From contig CM051033.1 in NCBI GenBank assembly GCA_027627225.1, forward strand, positions 50,219,516 to 50,283,515: a DNA stretch of 64,000 bases, given 5' to 3'. Under the pieces are notes generated by a model that worked only from the letters and a program-made list of their open reading frames with translations, was not told the DNA's origin and did not search any database. The translations under genes and the position numbers were made by a program. Position 1 is the first letter of the stretch. Every line of letters begins with the position of its first letter. The stretch is from Congeria kusceri. Its lineage: Eukaryota > Mollusca > Bivalvia > Myida > Dreissenidae. Below are positions 12,000 to 23,455 of this stretch, piece after piece.

Positions 12000-12508
12000 T
12001 CAAATGGTGAAACTTAATCGACTACAACTGCAACTCTCACTAGCAACCCATCAGTTCAAAGCACGTCTAAAGGATCTTCCACGAAGAGTAAGAACACCCA
12101 CAGCACTAGTTCAATGATGCAAGCAGATAACGGAAGTGACCATTTGAACACAAATTATCGTAGCAGCACCGCTACCTCTGCCACAATGCAGTTGCCGCAC
12201 CAAATCCAGGCGCTGATGCCGAAACAAAAAGTAAACGTGATGTGGTTATCAGTTGTACAACAACCTTCTAAACGAATATGATATGCGCGTACGACCTATT
12301 CAAAATCAGATCAGGCCAATATACGTTAACACAAAAATTAGTTTACTGAGCGTAATTGAATTTAACACAGCGATTATACGTACTCGGCTATTTCCGCGTG
12401 AGATGGGTTGACGAACAGATGATATGGAAGCCAAGATTTTACGAACTTGTGAGTGTAGTAAAAGTATCCACGGATCATCTCTGGAAATCAAATATTATTC
12501 TTTCGAAG
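12000..12508 (+). pseudogene. Thr/Ser-rich linker and first part of Cys-loop ligand-binding domain
   Basis: A Thr/Ser-rich stretch (TTTATLTSNPSVQSTSKGSS...) leads to SKRDVVI, a possible basic cleavage site. After a frame change it reads LYNNLLNEYDMRVRPIQNQ and later KISLLSVIEFN, the N-terminal helix and first strands of a nicotinic-type ligand domain. After a second frame change near 12370 it reads QRLYVLGYFRVRWVDEQMIW and DHLWKSNIILSK. The exon ends at the donor TCGAAG followed by GTAATG. Residues match the family's loop-D and loop-A neighbourhood (W.D in place of the usual WTD). Confidence 0.8.
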
Positions 12509-13548
12509 GTAATGTGTCCTGCATAGTAGTTGTATGTAAGTGTTCAGATGCTGAAACAAATGCCATTGTTATAGTTGTTCATTTCTTAAAAGTGTTGCAG
12601 CAGAGATCTCTATGTTAATTAATTTCACAAGGTGTCATAAAGCCATACAAATGAGAATTAATATATGTTTGATGTATCATTTCCATGTAATTTGACACAT
12701 GGACTTACATTTGTGTATGTTTATTTTTAAATTGTGCAATATAAAGAGGTAAACAATTGCACCATGTAAATATAATAAATGATGCTATAATTGATATATC
12801 AGAGATGAATTAAGAATAATTTTAGAAACAATTTGTCAATTAAATTAAACTGTTTTTGTTGTTTATATTGGTTAATGGATTTGGGTTTATCGATAACAAT
12901 TTTGTATTTTGCCGAAAACTGGCACTTTCGTGATGTGTTAAATAAGTTTCATCGGTTCATTTTGATTGCAGTTTTTGTAGAATATTTAATATTTTATTTA
13001 ATTCTGTAAAGATAGCAGAAGTACAATGTCAACCTGTTAATTGATATTTGAGTTTATTTTGGTAAAATATTAAACTATTCTCATGTTATTTCTAAGTTTA
13101 CTGTTAATTATATTAATTTGTGGAAAGTAAGTACTTTATGTAGTTTATATTTTGTGTCAGTTGTGTGATGGTATGATTGTATGATTATCTGTGTTCTGTT
13201 TGTTTCTTTTGTTGTTAAAGTATGTATTGATGCGTTGTTTTTGTTTGGGTATGCGTTAATAATTCTAAACATGTTTTGTGCCACTTTAATGTTAATGTTC
13301 CATTTGAAGTGCGTTTTCTACAAATTTATCGAGAGTTCGCTTTGTTTTGAGAATGTACCTGCTATTATTGTATGTTTCGTGTTATCTTGTTTGAGTTTAT
13401 CTTTTACATGATTAGCTTATCTTCTACGATGTTTTTATATTGTGTTTTTACCTTTCCGATATTTGTGTTCGCCTTTTGCTTCATTTTGTTTGAACGTATC
13501 TTTTGACGTGTTTGGCTTGTTTTCTACGAGATAGTATTGTATTTCCAG
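12509..13548 (+). other. intron of the receptor locus
   Basis: GT at 12509, AG at 13547-13548. AT- and T-rich, no other feature. Confidence 0.6.
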
Positions 13549-13646
13549 TCGTGGGACGGTCAAGGTGGAATCGGCAACGAAGAGACATACATGCTCGTGG
13601 TCAACTGGAACGGCAACGTTCAGTGGGTGCTAAAGGGAACCTTCAG
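13549..13646 (+). pseudogene. receptor exon, ligand-binding domain middle
   Basis: 98-bp exon between ATTTCCAG and CTTCAG/GTAATA. It reads SWDGQGGIGNEETYMLVVNW then NGNVQWVLKGTF, the segment just before the Cys-loop in nicotinic-type subunits. VVNWNGNVQW aligns with the loop that carries the conserved aromatic. It ends in phase 2 (AG), and the C that starts the next exon completes the Ser codon before VIC. This exon is intact. Confidence 0.85.
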
Positions 13647-15602
13647 GTAATAACTTCTAGGCCCTTATTCACAAAATAATTCTTAGTCTTACTTTTAAAA
13701 CAATCTGTATGCATCGGTACATGTCATGATCATTTTAGTTTACTATGAAACTACTTTTTCAATTATATTAATTATAAATATTTGACATATATACAACCAA
13801 GTTATGTAATCTGGCCTTTTACACCACGTATTACGGTTTCTTCCTGAGATGCACGGCGATGATCTGTGATTTGTACTATATGATGCTAGGTCTTGAAATC
13901 TCATCAACAAGCAGTGATTTGACTGATAATTGTATTTACTTCGTGTCATCGTGCCTCAGAAAGTTGCAATTCTGTTGCTCTGGTGATCATTAAAACATTG
14001 AGTTATTAGATTGTAATTCAATTGAATTAATATCCTCTTTCATTGCTACTTAATTTGAATTGGAATGCTATGGGGCTAAAGTTAACAAGTGCGTGTATGT
14101 TGATTAATTCTGGGCTAAGTGTAAGGTACGGAAAGCCTTTAAACCGGTTAAAACCCCCAATGCTTTGCATTGCCCGGTCCAAGGCGGTGACTCCAGTTTT
14201 AATCATTTTCATGTTTTGTGATATGTTGTATGTATTGCCCTGTATTGTATAGGCAATTGGTTACTTGCCTCCAATAAAGGACCAACGGATGGTAATAAGG
14301 GTTTCACTCCTGATGATGTCTCTGGAGTTTCATTATTCCTATGTTTAAGATTTAATAAATAATTTTAGATTTATCGTTGTTTATCGGCCAATAAACAATG
14401 ATTTGGAGTTCTGATGCTTAGGAATTAAACGTTTTTATTTAATTGTCAAATTTTAATATGAATTAAAGATTTAATAGCCACGCATCAGAATCTAATCGAA
14501 TGTTTTACATAATAAAAATACAAGTAATATCAACGTTTATTCTGTTACTTGTTGCGCAAAAATAAAGGCGTCATGCTTCCACTATTATGATTATCCAATA
14601 CAAATACCAGCGCTCAATCAGGAGTGAGCAGGCATTCCCCTGAACTTTATGCACGATTACATTATGTCCATGAGGCAGAGGTGTGTTCTAGTCTGAGTGC
14701 CAGAGATGACCATGCAAGATACTTATTGTGTTCTTATAAACTTACATTTTTTTTATACTTTTATTCTCACATAATTTAACAGCTTCTGTCTACTACTGAA
14801 TTCAGTTACTTTTTATTATCGCAAATTTGCGACTTTGAATTGTTACAATGTTGTTTAACTTTTGATATGTTGGGTATTAAAATGAATAGTAAATTTGCAG
14901 ATAATATTATAAAGCTAAGTGTTACATTTTATTTCTTAATTTTGACAAGTTTGAAAATAATCGTGCGGTAATTAAAAAAGTTACAGCCGATTAATATAAC
15001 CAAAGATCTAATTAGAAGTGCCTGTAAGTGTAGAGCAAATAGCAAGTATCATGCTAGAAGTAAGAATAAAGACTGTTATTGAAACTGTTATGTTCTAAAA
15101 GGGCAGTTAATTTAACTTTTACGTAGTATTCTCCAACACTAATTTTAGTATTCTTTATTTAGTATGATTTATTAATGACATAAGCAACATTGGCTCCCGG
15201 CATATTTCCGAAGGCACAAGTATTATTACTTGATACTACGTCTATCCTTTATTCGCAATTCTAAGAAATAATATGTTGGTTAATATGGCTCAAGTTGAAG
15301 TATTGCCAGAAACAGTGTATATAACATTATATTCTTAACTCTTAAATAATGAGTGTGATTTAAATGTGTATTTACGTTGAGAATTACACAGTGTTCAGTG
15401 ATTAATAATTGTGTACTCTATTATGATCTAGTGTTAACTTAAATATTAAGTAAATTCATAAATGTTATTATGTAGTTTTATGTAGTCTAATTATTATTAC
15501 ATGACACAATTTGGAACTTATGGCCATTTTTCACATCTATTTTCGTCTAACAATTAAGTTGGCATTGGCTAGTGAAAGCTAGTAAAAGTGATGGGTGTCA
15601 GT
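13647..15602 (+). other. intron with dispersed repeat pieces
   Basis: 14040-14340 carries a GC-richer block with CGGAAAGCCTTTAAACCGG and GCATTGCCCGGTCCAAGGCG, of the kind seen in dispersed bivalve repeats. 14380-14490 is a second copy of the 9346 MITE family, with arms TTCTGATGCTTAGGAATTAA and ATGCGT on the other strand. No exon recognised in the rest. Confidence 0.5.
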
Positions 15603-15649
15603 TTTCTTATGATTATGATTATGATTATGATGATTACTATTATTATTAC

Positions 15650-15688
<39 letters not shown>

Positions 15689-15695
15689 ATGTGCA

Positions 15696-15726
<31 letters not shown>

Positions 15727-15796
15727 TGTTATTTTTATTATTACTTGCAGCGTCGTATGCAACGTCGATATCAAGTATTACCCATTATTATTACTA

Positions 15797-15840
<44 letters not shown>
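15603..15840 (+). repeat. TTA/ATT microsatellite enclosing a partial duplicate of the next exon
   Basis: Two long (ATT)n tracts flank a 36-bp exon-like piece at 15751-15786. That piece begins with the same acceptor (TTGCAG) and the same code (SVVCNVDIKYYP) as the true exon at 15848. It then dissolves into ATT repeats. The second tract runs right up to the true acceptor. The piece is a partial tandem copy; using its acceptor would give a poly-Tyr run and a stop. Confidence 0.9.
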
Positions 15841-15847
15841 GTTGCAG

Positions 15848-16653
15848 CGTCATATGCAACGTCGATATCCAGTACTACCCATTAGATGAGCAGACGTGCA
15901 CGTTGACCTACTACGCCGCCGACGAAACAATTCACACAGTATATCTAGACCACTATCTGAACGTGGACATGAGCGAGGACACACATTATGCAGAATGGAC
16001 CAGTGTTGGCGTGACTCGCACTCGAGTCGTTCGTAACAATAACTATTACATCGACGTTGAACTCCGGCTGCGAAGGCGAGCTCACTTTGCGCTTTTCACG
16101 TTGATAGTTCCTCTGCTCATGTTGGCATTCTTGAACGTATCTGTGTTCTGAGTGCCTATTGAGTCAGGCGAAAAGGGATCTTTCGCTATCACAATATTTC
16201 TGTCCTATGGTGTTTTTGTTACTCTTGTTACTGACACACTGCCGAACAACTCGGTCCAGGTTTCTTTTTTATCCTTTTGATTGTTTCTTTGCTTTTGATG
16301 AGCGTCATGCCCGTGTTGTATACTGTAATTCAGGCCAGAATTGTTGCCTTACTAGGGGACAATGAATGTCCCATACAATGTTTAAGGACCGTTCGACGCC
16401 CAAATCATGTAAGCCCGATCGAAAACGGCGAAGCTCCAAGGCAAACACATTTTTTTTTGCATACACATGGTCAGCTTTTGTAAACGATCTAGATAAGCTC
16501 ATGTTTGGCATGTTTTTTGTCTTTATTGCGCTCGTCGTTGGTATATTCTTTGCCTTGCTGATGCGACACGCGGCCTTTGATGTACCCAACATGAATACAG
16601 AACCACCCACTACAACCCGCATTTTCCCGAAACCAATAACAGCAACTGTTTAA
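15848..16653 (+). pseudogene. receptor exon: Cys-loop, TM1-TM4, with three breaks
   Basis: Begins VICNVDIQYYPLDEQTC, with the two Cys 14 apart as in all Cys-loop receptors. It continues to YIDVELRLRRRAHFALFTLI (pre-TM1 and TM1) and FLNVSVF, then TGA at 16149-16151. The same frame resumes with VPIESGEKGSFAITIFLSYG (TM2 region, GEK motif) and DTLPNNSVQVS. A frame change leads to LLIVSLLLMSVMPVLYTVIQ (TM3), a short cytoplasmic loop of about 30 residues, and a second change at a T9 run. TM4 follows (WSAFVNDLDKLMFGMFFVFI) with a 20-residue tail to TAA. Loss of TM2-TM4 by the first stop would leave no channel. Confidence 0.9.
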
Positions 16654-17562
16654 AGTTATTTTAAACAATTATGTGGGTAAACGAAGGTATTATTCAGTTG
16701 TTTTTATCAGAAATGAAAGGAAAACATTCCATACGAATTGAAATTTTACGCTGACTTAAAATTGACCAGCAGATACTTGTCAATCAAGGATTCATTTGAC
16801 CGATTATTGGTTTATATTTCAGTGGTAAATAAAAGCACATTGTTGCATAATCCAATCAATTTACTTCAAATCCTTCGACAAACAACCTTAGACAAAAAGA
16901 AAGGCGAAGCGATTTATGTTTTTACTGCTGGTTAATTGACCGATTGCTATTGGAGTTATAACCACGCCAACTCAGGTTGATCTCCGACAAACACCGTTTA
17001 CAGCATACGATTTGTTTTACAAGACATCTCCGTCAAACAATGAAGTCCTAACTTTCTGAATGGCCAAACGCATTGGGAATCAAATCTCTTCGATCTGTTG
17101 TGTTTGTAACACACTCATTAGTTATTGACATATTTGGGCCATATTATGGCAGTTTTATAATTTCAAAAATACGAGACAAACATGTTGCAGTTTATGATAA
17201 GTTCTTGACGCGTTTATGCCATTTTTCGGCAGTTGTATGCTTTCAAAAACACGAGACAAAAATGCTGTATTTTATACTGATATTGGTTTGCTTATCAATT
17301 ATACAACAAATATTTAAACGATAACACAAGTTTATATTCAATATACGTTGATATGTTAACATGTTTTGATATTGGTTGAAAATATTTAAGTCAGAAATAC
17401 GAGTCAAATAAATTATTTAGAATAGTTAAAGATATGAATGCAAATGTTTTGTCATGCACATAATATTCAGATTATTGTAATGTATGAGACTGTGTTTTCT
17501 TTGTTTGTTGAAGAACTATAACTTTATTTATTCTGGTTTAAATTAGATATTATTGTGTTGAT
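16654..17562. other. no gene seen
   Basis: Possible 3' UTR of the receptor locus, then AT-rich sequence with short open frames of no known family. Confidence 0.45.
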
Positions 17563-18535
17563 TTTGTTAGAGCAGATAATATGGGTATTTTAGGCAAGTC
17601 GCCAGCCGAAGTTCAAGCACATTTAGATAACTTGTGTTTAAATTTCAATTCTCGGGGGGTGTCAATACTACACAAACACAAATTATGGTATTTTTGCAAA
17701 AGGGGAATTAACACAAGATGAGAAATACTATGGAACCAATATTGAAAGTGTTTACATTTTTAACTATATAGGTGCAGTAATAAATTTTACTGGAAGTTTT
17801 CAATTGAACCAAGAGCATTTGGTTGGTAAAGACCTTGGAAAGGAATATGACATAAAACCAAACATTTGTTGTAAGTTGTTTGATTCTGTTGTTGGTTATT
17901 TATTACATTATGCTTCAGAAATATGGGACTGTTGCAGGTTAAAATAAATGCATGTCATGTCGCTTTATATGGAGAACTGGGTAGATATCCTTTGTATGTA
18001 AACAGGTTAGTTAGAATAATACAATATTAGTTTACAATTCTTAACAATAAAGATGTCAAAATACAAGCAGTTTATGAACAATAAAAGAATATTGGAAAAT
18101 GATTTTAATAAATGCTATACAAATTAGGGTTCGAATGTCAAGAAAATGAAAATTAACTATGGTTTTAGTAATGTATTTTAAAATCCTAACGCTTTATAAT
18201 TTCATAGTTTTATAAGTCAATACTCTTGGAGACTAATTTGCAATTATAAACAAGAATGGTATGGTAATATAAATAACAGCTCTGTGTTGGATATGTATAT
18301 AATTTTTAGAACTTCTTTATAATACGAAGCATTTTTAGAGTTACTTCTTAGTCGTCCACGATTATTTTGTCAGATAAAAGTTTCTGCACACCTATTGAGA
18401 ATACAAACTGGAAGATACGCATAAATTACACAATACGCAATCAACGTTTTTGCGTGTACTGTAATGACAAAGACATAGAAGATGAATATAATTTTATATG
18501 TTTATGCCGTTGTCATATTGAACTAAGAATATATT
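17563..18535 (+). mobile_element. LINE (non-LTR retrotransposon) 3' remnant
   Basis: Pieces in changing frames follow the order of a LINE ORF2 C-terminus. ADNMGILGKSPAEVQAHLDN is the reverse-transcriptase YADD region with the second Asp changed to Asn. YGELGRYPLYVNRLVRIIQ and KVSAHLLRIQTGRYA follow. The last piece is FCVYCNDKDIEDEYNFICLC, the C..C...H/N...C cluster near the end of such proteins. Many stops, and the 5' part is missing, so it is a dead 5'-truncated copy. The clade was not determined. Confidence 0.85.
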
Positions 18536-19010
18536 AATCGCTTATTTTATGTTAACCACTCTGTACATGTATATAAGCTCCACACATTATTAACTTTATG
18601 TGACAAATCCGTTGTTTCAATTTTTGTAAATACATACAATTGTCTTTTGTTTTTTGAACTTCATTCATCAATAGTACTGTATACGATAAATAATTAGATT
18701 TCCGTAGCACCTATGTAGTATTTAATTATGGTTATTTTAGCATACTAGTAGATCGGTTTATTTGCTGGACAACTTTATGTTGTAAAATCAAATGGTGTTA
18801 CACCTAGTTACGAGACATACAAAAATATTTTTATGTATGAAGACAATGTACTAACGTATAAGTCTGAATAAACTGTCTGTCCGTCTGCCTGCCTTATCTG
18901 TTTGGTCTGTAGCAAAAGTATTACTCAATATGTTTATGTAATGTGTATATGACGTAACTGTGTGTGCGTATACTTTTCGTGAAGCGTCCTGCCTTGTATA
19001 CAATATATTA
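18536..19010. other. no gene seen
   Basis: AT-rich flank downstream of the LINE. No poly-A tail or target duplication could be fixed. Confidence 0.4.
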
Positions 19011-19105
19011 GAGGCATACCGTGGAAAAACCGGGCTTAATGCATTTGCGTAGTGTCGTCCCGGATCAGCTTATGCATTAAGCCCGGTTTTCCCATGACAT
19101 GCCTC
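19011..19105. mobile_element. 95-bp MITE with near full-length hairpin
   Basis: GAGGCAT at the left and ATGCCTC at the right are exact inverses. Inward, AACCGGGCTTAATGCAT pairs with ATGCATTAAGCCCGGTT. Only a short GTGTCGTCCCGGAT core remains. That core recurs, inverted in part, at 22556. Confidence 0.85.
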
Positions 19106-19861
19106 AATTTTATTTTGTAATAGTTATAAAAGACGTCGTGGTCTTAATGAAACACGAATGAAAAATGATAATTATTAACTATACGAACTTGTTATTGTCG
19201 TTAATCTTTGGTTAAGCAGTGTATGATTTCTGTACGTCCATGTTGACATATCGAAAGTATCCTGTGGATTTCCAATTCATTTACGTTTTAATAAAGCAAA
19301 ATCATGATATAAATTGTAATCCAAATTATATTATATTAGGTATGTGTATACGGTCATGTCTTCAGAACGGAATTTACTTGGTAATGAGTCACTTAAATTA
19401 TATTTTATGTTACATGAGATATACGAGGGCTGTTCTTAAAACATTGTTTTGATGGGGCATCCATGCATATACAGTTGCGACTGAAAGAGACGTTAATTTA
19501 AAAAAAAAATCGTAAGTAAATTTACGCTATGTATGGGAAACAAGCAGCTACGCAATCTATAGTAATACAAACTCTTAACACATCACATATTCAAAGCTCC
19601 ATATGATGCATAGAACAGATAGTAACACACAGTTTTAGGTAATCAGAACATATTCGAATAGTAAAATTGCGCAGAACAGTTTACACAATGGGATATGGAC
19701 CAATAACGCACACAAGGGACATAATAAAAATCACACAGGTCCATAAGGGCTATGTCCTCCTCTTGCATTCAGTAATACAGTGCATCTCAGATGTATGGAA
19801 ACAAAAAAGTGGTCACCGTGTCCATAAGTTTTAGTACGACCATAAACAAACGACTTGTTTG
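19106..19861. other. no gene seen
   Basis: AT-rich; short open frames without family features. Confidence 0.45.
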
Positions 19862-20790
19862 TCGTCACATCCGGTCGGCAATCTTAGATGTCGTCACATC
19901 CTGTCGGCTATCTTGGATTTCGTCATATCCTGGTCCCACTCTTGAATGACGTCACAACCTAGTAGCCATCTTGGATTAGGTAACATCCGGTCGGCAATCT
20001 TGGATGACGTCACATGTTATCGACAATCTTGGATGTTGTCACATCCTGGTAGCCATCTTGGATGATGTCACATCATGTCGGCCATCTTGGATGTCGTCAC
20101 ATTTGTGTCGCCATCTTGGAAGACGTCACATCCTGTCGGCCATCATAGATGACGTCACATCCTGGTGGCCATTTTGATGAGGTCACATCCTGTCGGCCAT
20201 CTTGAATGACGTCACATCCTGGTAGCCATCTTGGATGAAATTCCATCTGGTCGGCCATCTTGGATGACGTCACATCCTGTCGGCCATCTTGGATATCGTC
20301 ACATTCGGTCGGCCATCTTAGATGACGACACACCCTGTCGGCCATCTTAGATGTCGTCACATCCGGGTCACAATCTTGAATGACGTCACATCCTGGTAGC
20401 CATCTTTAATGAGGTCACATCCGGTCGTCCATCTTTGATGACGTCAATTCCTATCGGCCATCTTGGATGTCGTCACATCTGGGTCGCCATATAAGATGAG
20501 GTCACATCCGGTCGGCCATCTTGGATGACGTCACATCCGGTTGGCCTTCTTGGATGAGGTTACATCCGGTTTGCAATCTTGGATAATGTCAAATCCGGTC
20601 GGCCATCTTGGATGACGTCACATCCGGTTGGCCATTATTGGATGACGTCACATCGGGATCGCCATCTTGGATGAGGTCACATCCGGGTCGCCATCTTGGA
20701 TCACAATAGTTAGGCCATCTTGGATGACGTCACATCAATTAGCCCATCCTCGACTGTAATATGGCGGCGTTTCCGGTCGGCCATCTTGGA
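19862..20790 (+). repeat. degenerate 28-31-bp tandem array with CRE and YY1-like motifs
   Basis: About 30 units of the pattern GCCATCTTGGATGACGTCAC + ATCCGGTCG. At least ten carry a perfect TGACGTCA palindrome (the cAMP-response element). Most carry GGCCATCTTGG, the reverse of the YY1-type AAGATGGCC core. Many end ATCCGG, an ETS-type core. Unit length and sequence vary, so the array is old, yet the two motif cores are the best kept parts. Short open frames here are by-products of the repeat. Confidence 0.9.
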
Positions 20791-22555
20791 TTTCATAATG
20801 GCACATCCAAATGACATTATTTGATTGTTATTACTTGTTTATTCCAACTTTTTCTTGGGATTAATAATAACAGTGTTTATTTCGTTACCATTCAAATTTG
20901 CAATGAAATGATAAATATGTGTTAAAAGCTTTTTTAAATATGTAAACAACTTTGTATGCTTCGAAAATTGATCCTTATTAAATATGGAGACATATATCTG
21001 GGTAGATGCATTGCCCGTTTAACAACAAATATATCACGATTAGATCATTTATTGGGATATCTCCAGCCAAACACACACAGGCACGCGCAGAAGGAAACAG
21101 ATCTAGTAAGAAACACGTTTTCTATGAATAAAGCTCTATACTTTTAACACATTTATGACACTAAGTAATCATTACTTAATTTACTATACTTTTTATCAAT
21201 ATTGATCGAACTGATACACGTATGAAAAAGCTTTTATTAACAGTGTATTTTTGCAGTGCTAAAGTGTTTATGAATTTTTGAATCCATTAGAAGCATTGAA
21301 GCTATTAGATTTACAGTAGTAAATTAAATTACAAAAACTAGACAGTTTCGGGAGTGTTGCGGCAGTTTTTAAATTATGCGTTAGTAACTGTTGACCAATC
21401 AGAGACAAGCATAATTCTGAAGGTCACAGCACATGTACAATGTGTAGTTTACTTAGTCTATAGGATTGGGTGTGATTCGCCAAAAGTTAATGAATATAGT
21501 TTCAAAAGCTTTGAACAAACTCAGTGTAGATAAACATTGACTTGGCTGACATTTTTCGGATTTTGAAATTTGTGTTAGTCCATCGTAGTCAGTAATATAT
21601 GTAGTTATTTGAATGCTTGGTTAATCATATTTCATACTAACTATTATTTTTACGGTATTTATTTTAGACTCAATGCGAATTCGGAGTCTTTAAGTTTGAC
21701 TTAAAAGCACACACAAGTTGCTGCGAGTTAAAACAACCATTAAGAGTTTAATTAAGATTTTACAAACACGTAAAATGAATCATTATGACAACAAGTTTAT
21801 GATCAATCTATATTACTGTTAGATGTACAGTTATTCATGAAAAGCATGGAACTTGTGCACATTACTACTTTGTTTTTGTGAATAGACTGTAATCCGCATC
21901 GCACGATCATTAGCATATAAACAAAGCCAGTTTTATAAACAGTTTATTGGAGGATCATTATTTTTATTTTAAACAGTATCCAAACACCAAATAGTTTCCT
22001 GACCCAGAATATTATGTAACACGGTGGGATTAAAAAATATATATGTATAATTCAATGTTCCACAAGTGCTGTGGGTTCTTCTTTAACTACTGGAGTTTGA
22101 ACAACTGCAAGTCATATAACAATACGTTTATTCAGTACTATAAATATATTCAATGTTATTCAGGCAAAACTCCGAGCTTAACAAACTGAAATTAAAAATT
22201 AACATGCTTTTATATAAAGAACATACAATTCATTCAGGACAATAATAATATAAATAATATAATAGGTACATTGAAATCATATTTATATCATTATATTGAT
22301 GGATATTATTTAAAAGCATATGTCGGTCATCTATGCGGAATTTGTGGGATAGCACAACTGTTGTGTATACACCGGTAATACAGACCTTTGTACTCACGCT
22401 CTAAGCATTATGTATATGCGCTACTTTCCAGCGTAGCTCGCTATGGTTGATTTAACATCGCACTGAGGTTAGATACCACTAAATCAATGTGTTTCCATCC
22501 GTGTTACATTCGAAATATTGCCTTTTACTAGAGTCCCTTTTTTCTTCTGCTATGA
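20791..22555. other. no gene seen
   Basis: AT-rich, stops in all frames, no recognised exon. Confidence 0.45.
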
Positions 22556-22620
22556 AAAGCAGCGTCCGCACAGGCTAATCCGGGACGGCACTTTCCGCGC
22601 CTCTACACCTGCAAGTTCGT
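22556..22620. mobile_element. fragment of the 19011-type MITE family
   Basis: CAGCGTCCGCACAGGCTAAT + CCGGGACGGCACTTTCCGC resembles the internal part of longer members of the same 'GTGTCGTCCCGGAT' family. The ends are missing. Assignment partly from memory of the family. Confidence 0.5.
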
Positions 22621-23109
22621 GGGTGTTAAGCATTCGACCATGCGCATGCGCATAAAACCCCACTTGTTTCGATATAAACACATACCATTAAATCGATCTG
22701 AAAGTAAATTAACTATTTTATATGTAAAAATTGCCAATATTTATTCGGAAATCCGTAATCTTATTGGAAAATAAACATAACCCAACAATGACCTTGATCT
22801 CTTTCAACTTCCTGTAAGTTCGTAGGCAACTTTTCATGACGTCATACGCGGAGGCCCTTCCACTGATATTTGTGTTTTGGTATAAATACGGCATATTTGT
22901 AATGTCCATGTTTATTTCCAATGATTTTCTTTTGGATTTAAATGAGATTAATACTTAGTTTTATGCTCGTATAAGTCAGGCTGTTACTTGGCTCACACTT
23001 GCATAGAATTCAGACACGCGACGTTAAGTCATTGAAAAGAAAATTACGTCATAATTTCATCCACGAACTTACCGGAGGCCACGAACTCACCAGATTAGAT
23101 GATTTAGCA
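22621..23109. other. no gene seen
   Basis: AT-rich; an open frame runs on from here into the repeat at 23110 but shows no domain. Confidence 0.4.
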
Positions 23110-23455
23110 ATGTCAGACATGCCTTTTGTGCTTATTTCTAATATCCTCTGTGTGTTTAGAACATTTTGGTGCATTTCTTTGGACGCTAACTTGAAATATG
23201 AGCTTTTGGGGGGTGTTTACTGTGGCATGGGACTTTTGTCAAAATATGACTGCCGAAACCCTAGTTCTACCGGTGTCTGCATTCAGGTGGGACGCATTTT
23301 CTTATAAGTAACATGCCATATATTTTTATTGCAATTTTTGGAAGAGGAAAGATTCATCTTAAAACTGACAGCAAGCTTGCACAAACTGAAATCTGAAAGT
23401 TCGCCGTTTTATAATGGGACCCTATTGGGAATCGGATTTACTGGCTTCTAACCGT
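23110..23455 (+). repeat. about 345-bp dispersed repeat, inverted partner at 53315
   Basis: Shares with the reverse strand of 53315-53665 the ordered blocks GACATGCCTTTTGTG, TTCTAATATCCT.TG.GTGT, ACATTTTGGTGCATTTC, CTGCCGAAACCCT, TGCATTCA, TGCACAA and TAATGGGACCCTAT.GGGAAT. No ends with TIR or target duplication are evident. The open frame across it is not a gene. Confidence 0.8.

Larger units (their letters stand above)
11250..16653 (+). pseudogene. Cys-loop (nicotinic-type) receptor locus with repeat-rich N-terminal extension, degenerate
   Basis: Three blocks assemble on one strand: signal peptide, repeats and first ligand-binding segments (11250-12508); a middle exon (13549-13646); and the Cys-loop to TM4 exon (15848-16653). 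The product would be a pentameric ligand-gated channel subunit of the nicotinic acetylcholine receptor type, at the plasma membrane. Visible hallmarks are LYNNLLNEYD, the ligand-domain GYFRVRWVDEQ, a Cys-loop with exactly 13 residues between the cysteines, RRR before TM1, and the GEK start of TM2. Lesions: a nonsense TGA at 11820, a one-base loss near 11830, frame changes near 12255 and 12370, a TGA between TM1 and TM2, and two more frame changes before TM3 and TM4. Some indels could be assembly errors; the stops argue for true decay. Ligand unknown; the adjacent-cysteine C-loop marker was not found. Confidence 0.85.

Noticed and set aside
15572..15841. Open frame with long poly-Tyr, poly-Ile or poly-Leu runs
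   Set aside because: It is the (ATT)n microsatellite read in three frames; only the parts after true acceptors have receptor similarity.
20097..20360. 87-codon open frame on the minus strand with repeated DGRQDVTSSKM
   Set aside because: It is the CRE/YY1 tandem array in translation; there is no start context, and units vary in length and break the frame.
19862..20790. CRISPR-like array
   Set aside because: Animal context; units have no constant repeat/variable spacer order, and variation is spread along the unit.
22999..23307. 102-codon open frame
   Set aside because: Most of it lies in a dispersed repeat whose other copy (53315) has a different frame structure.
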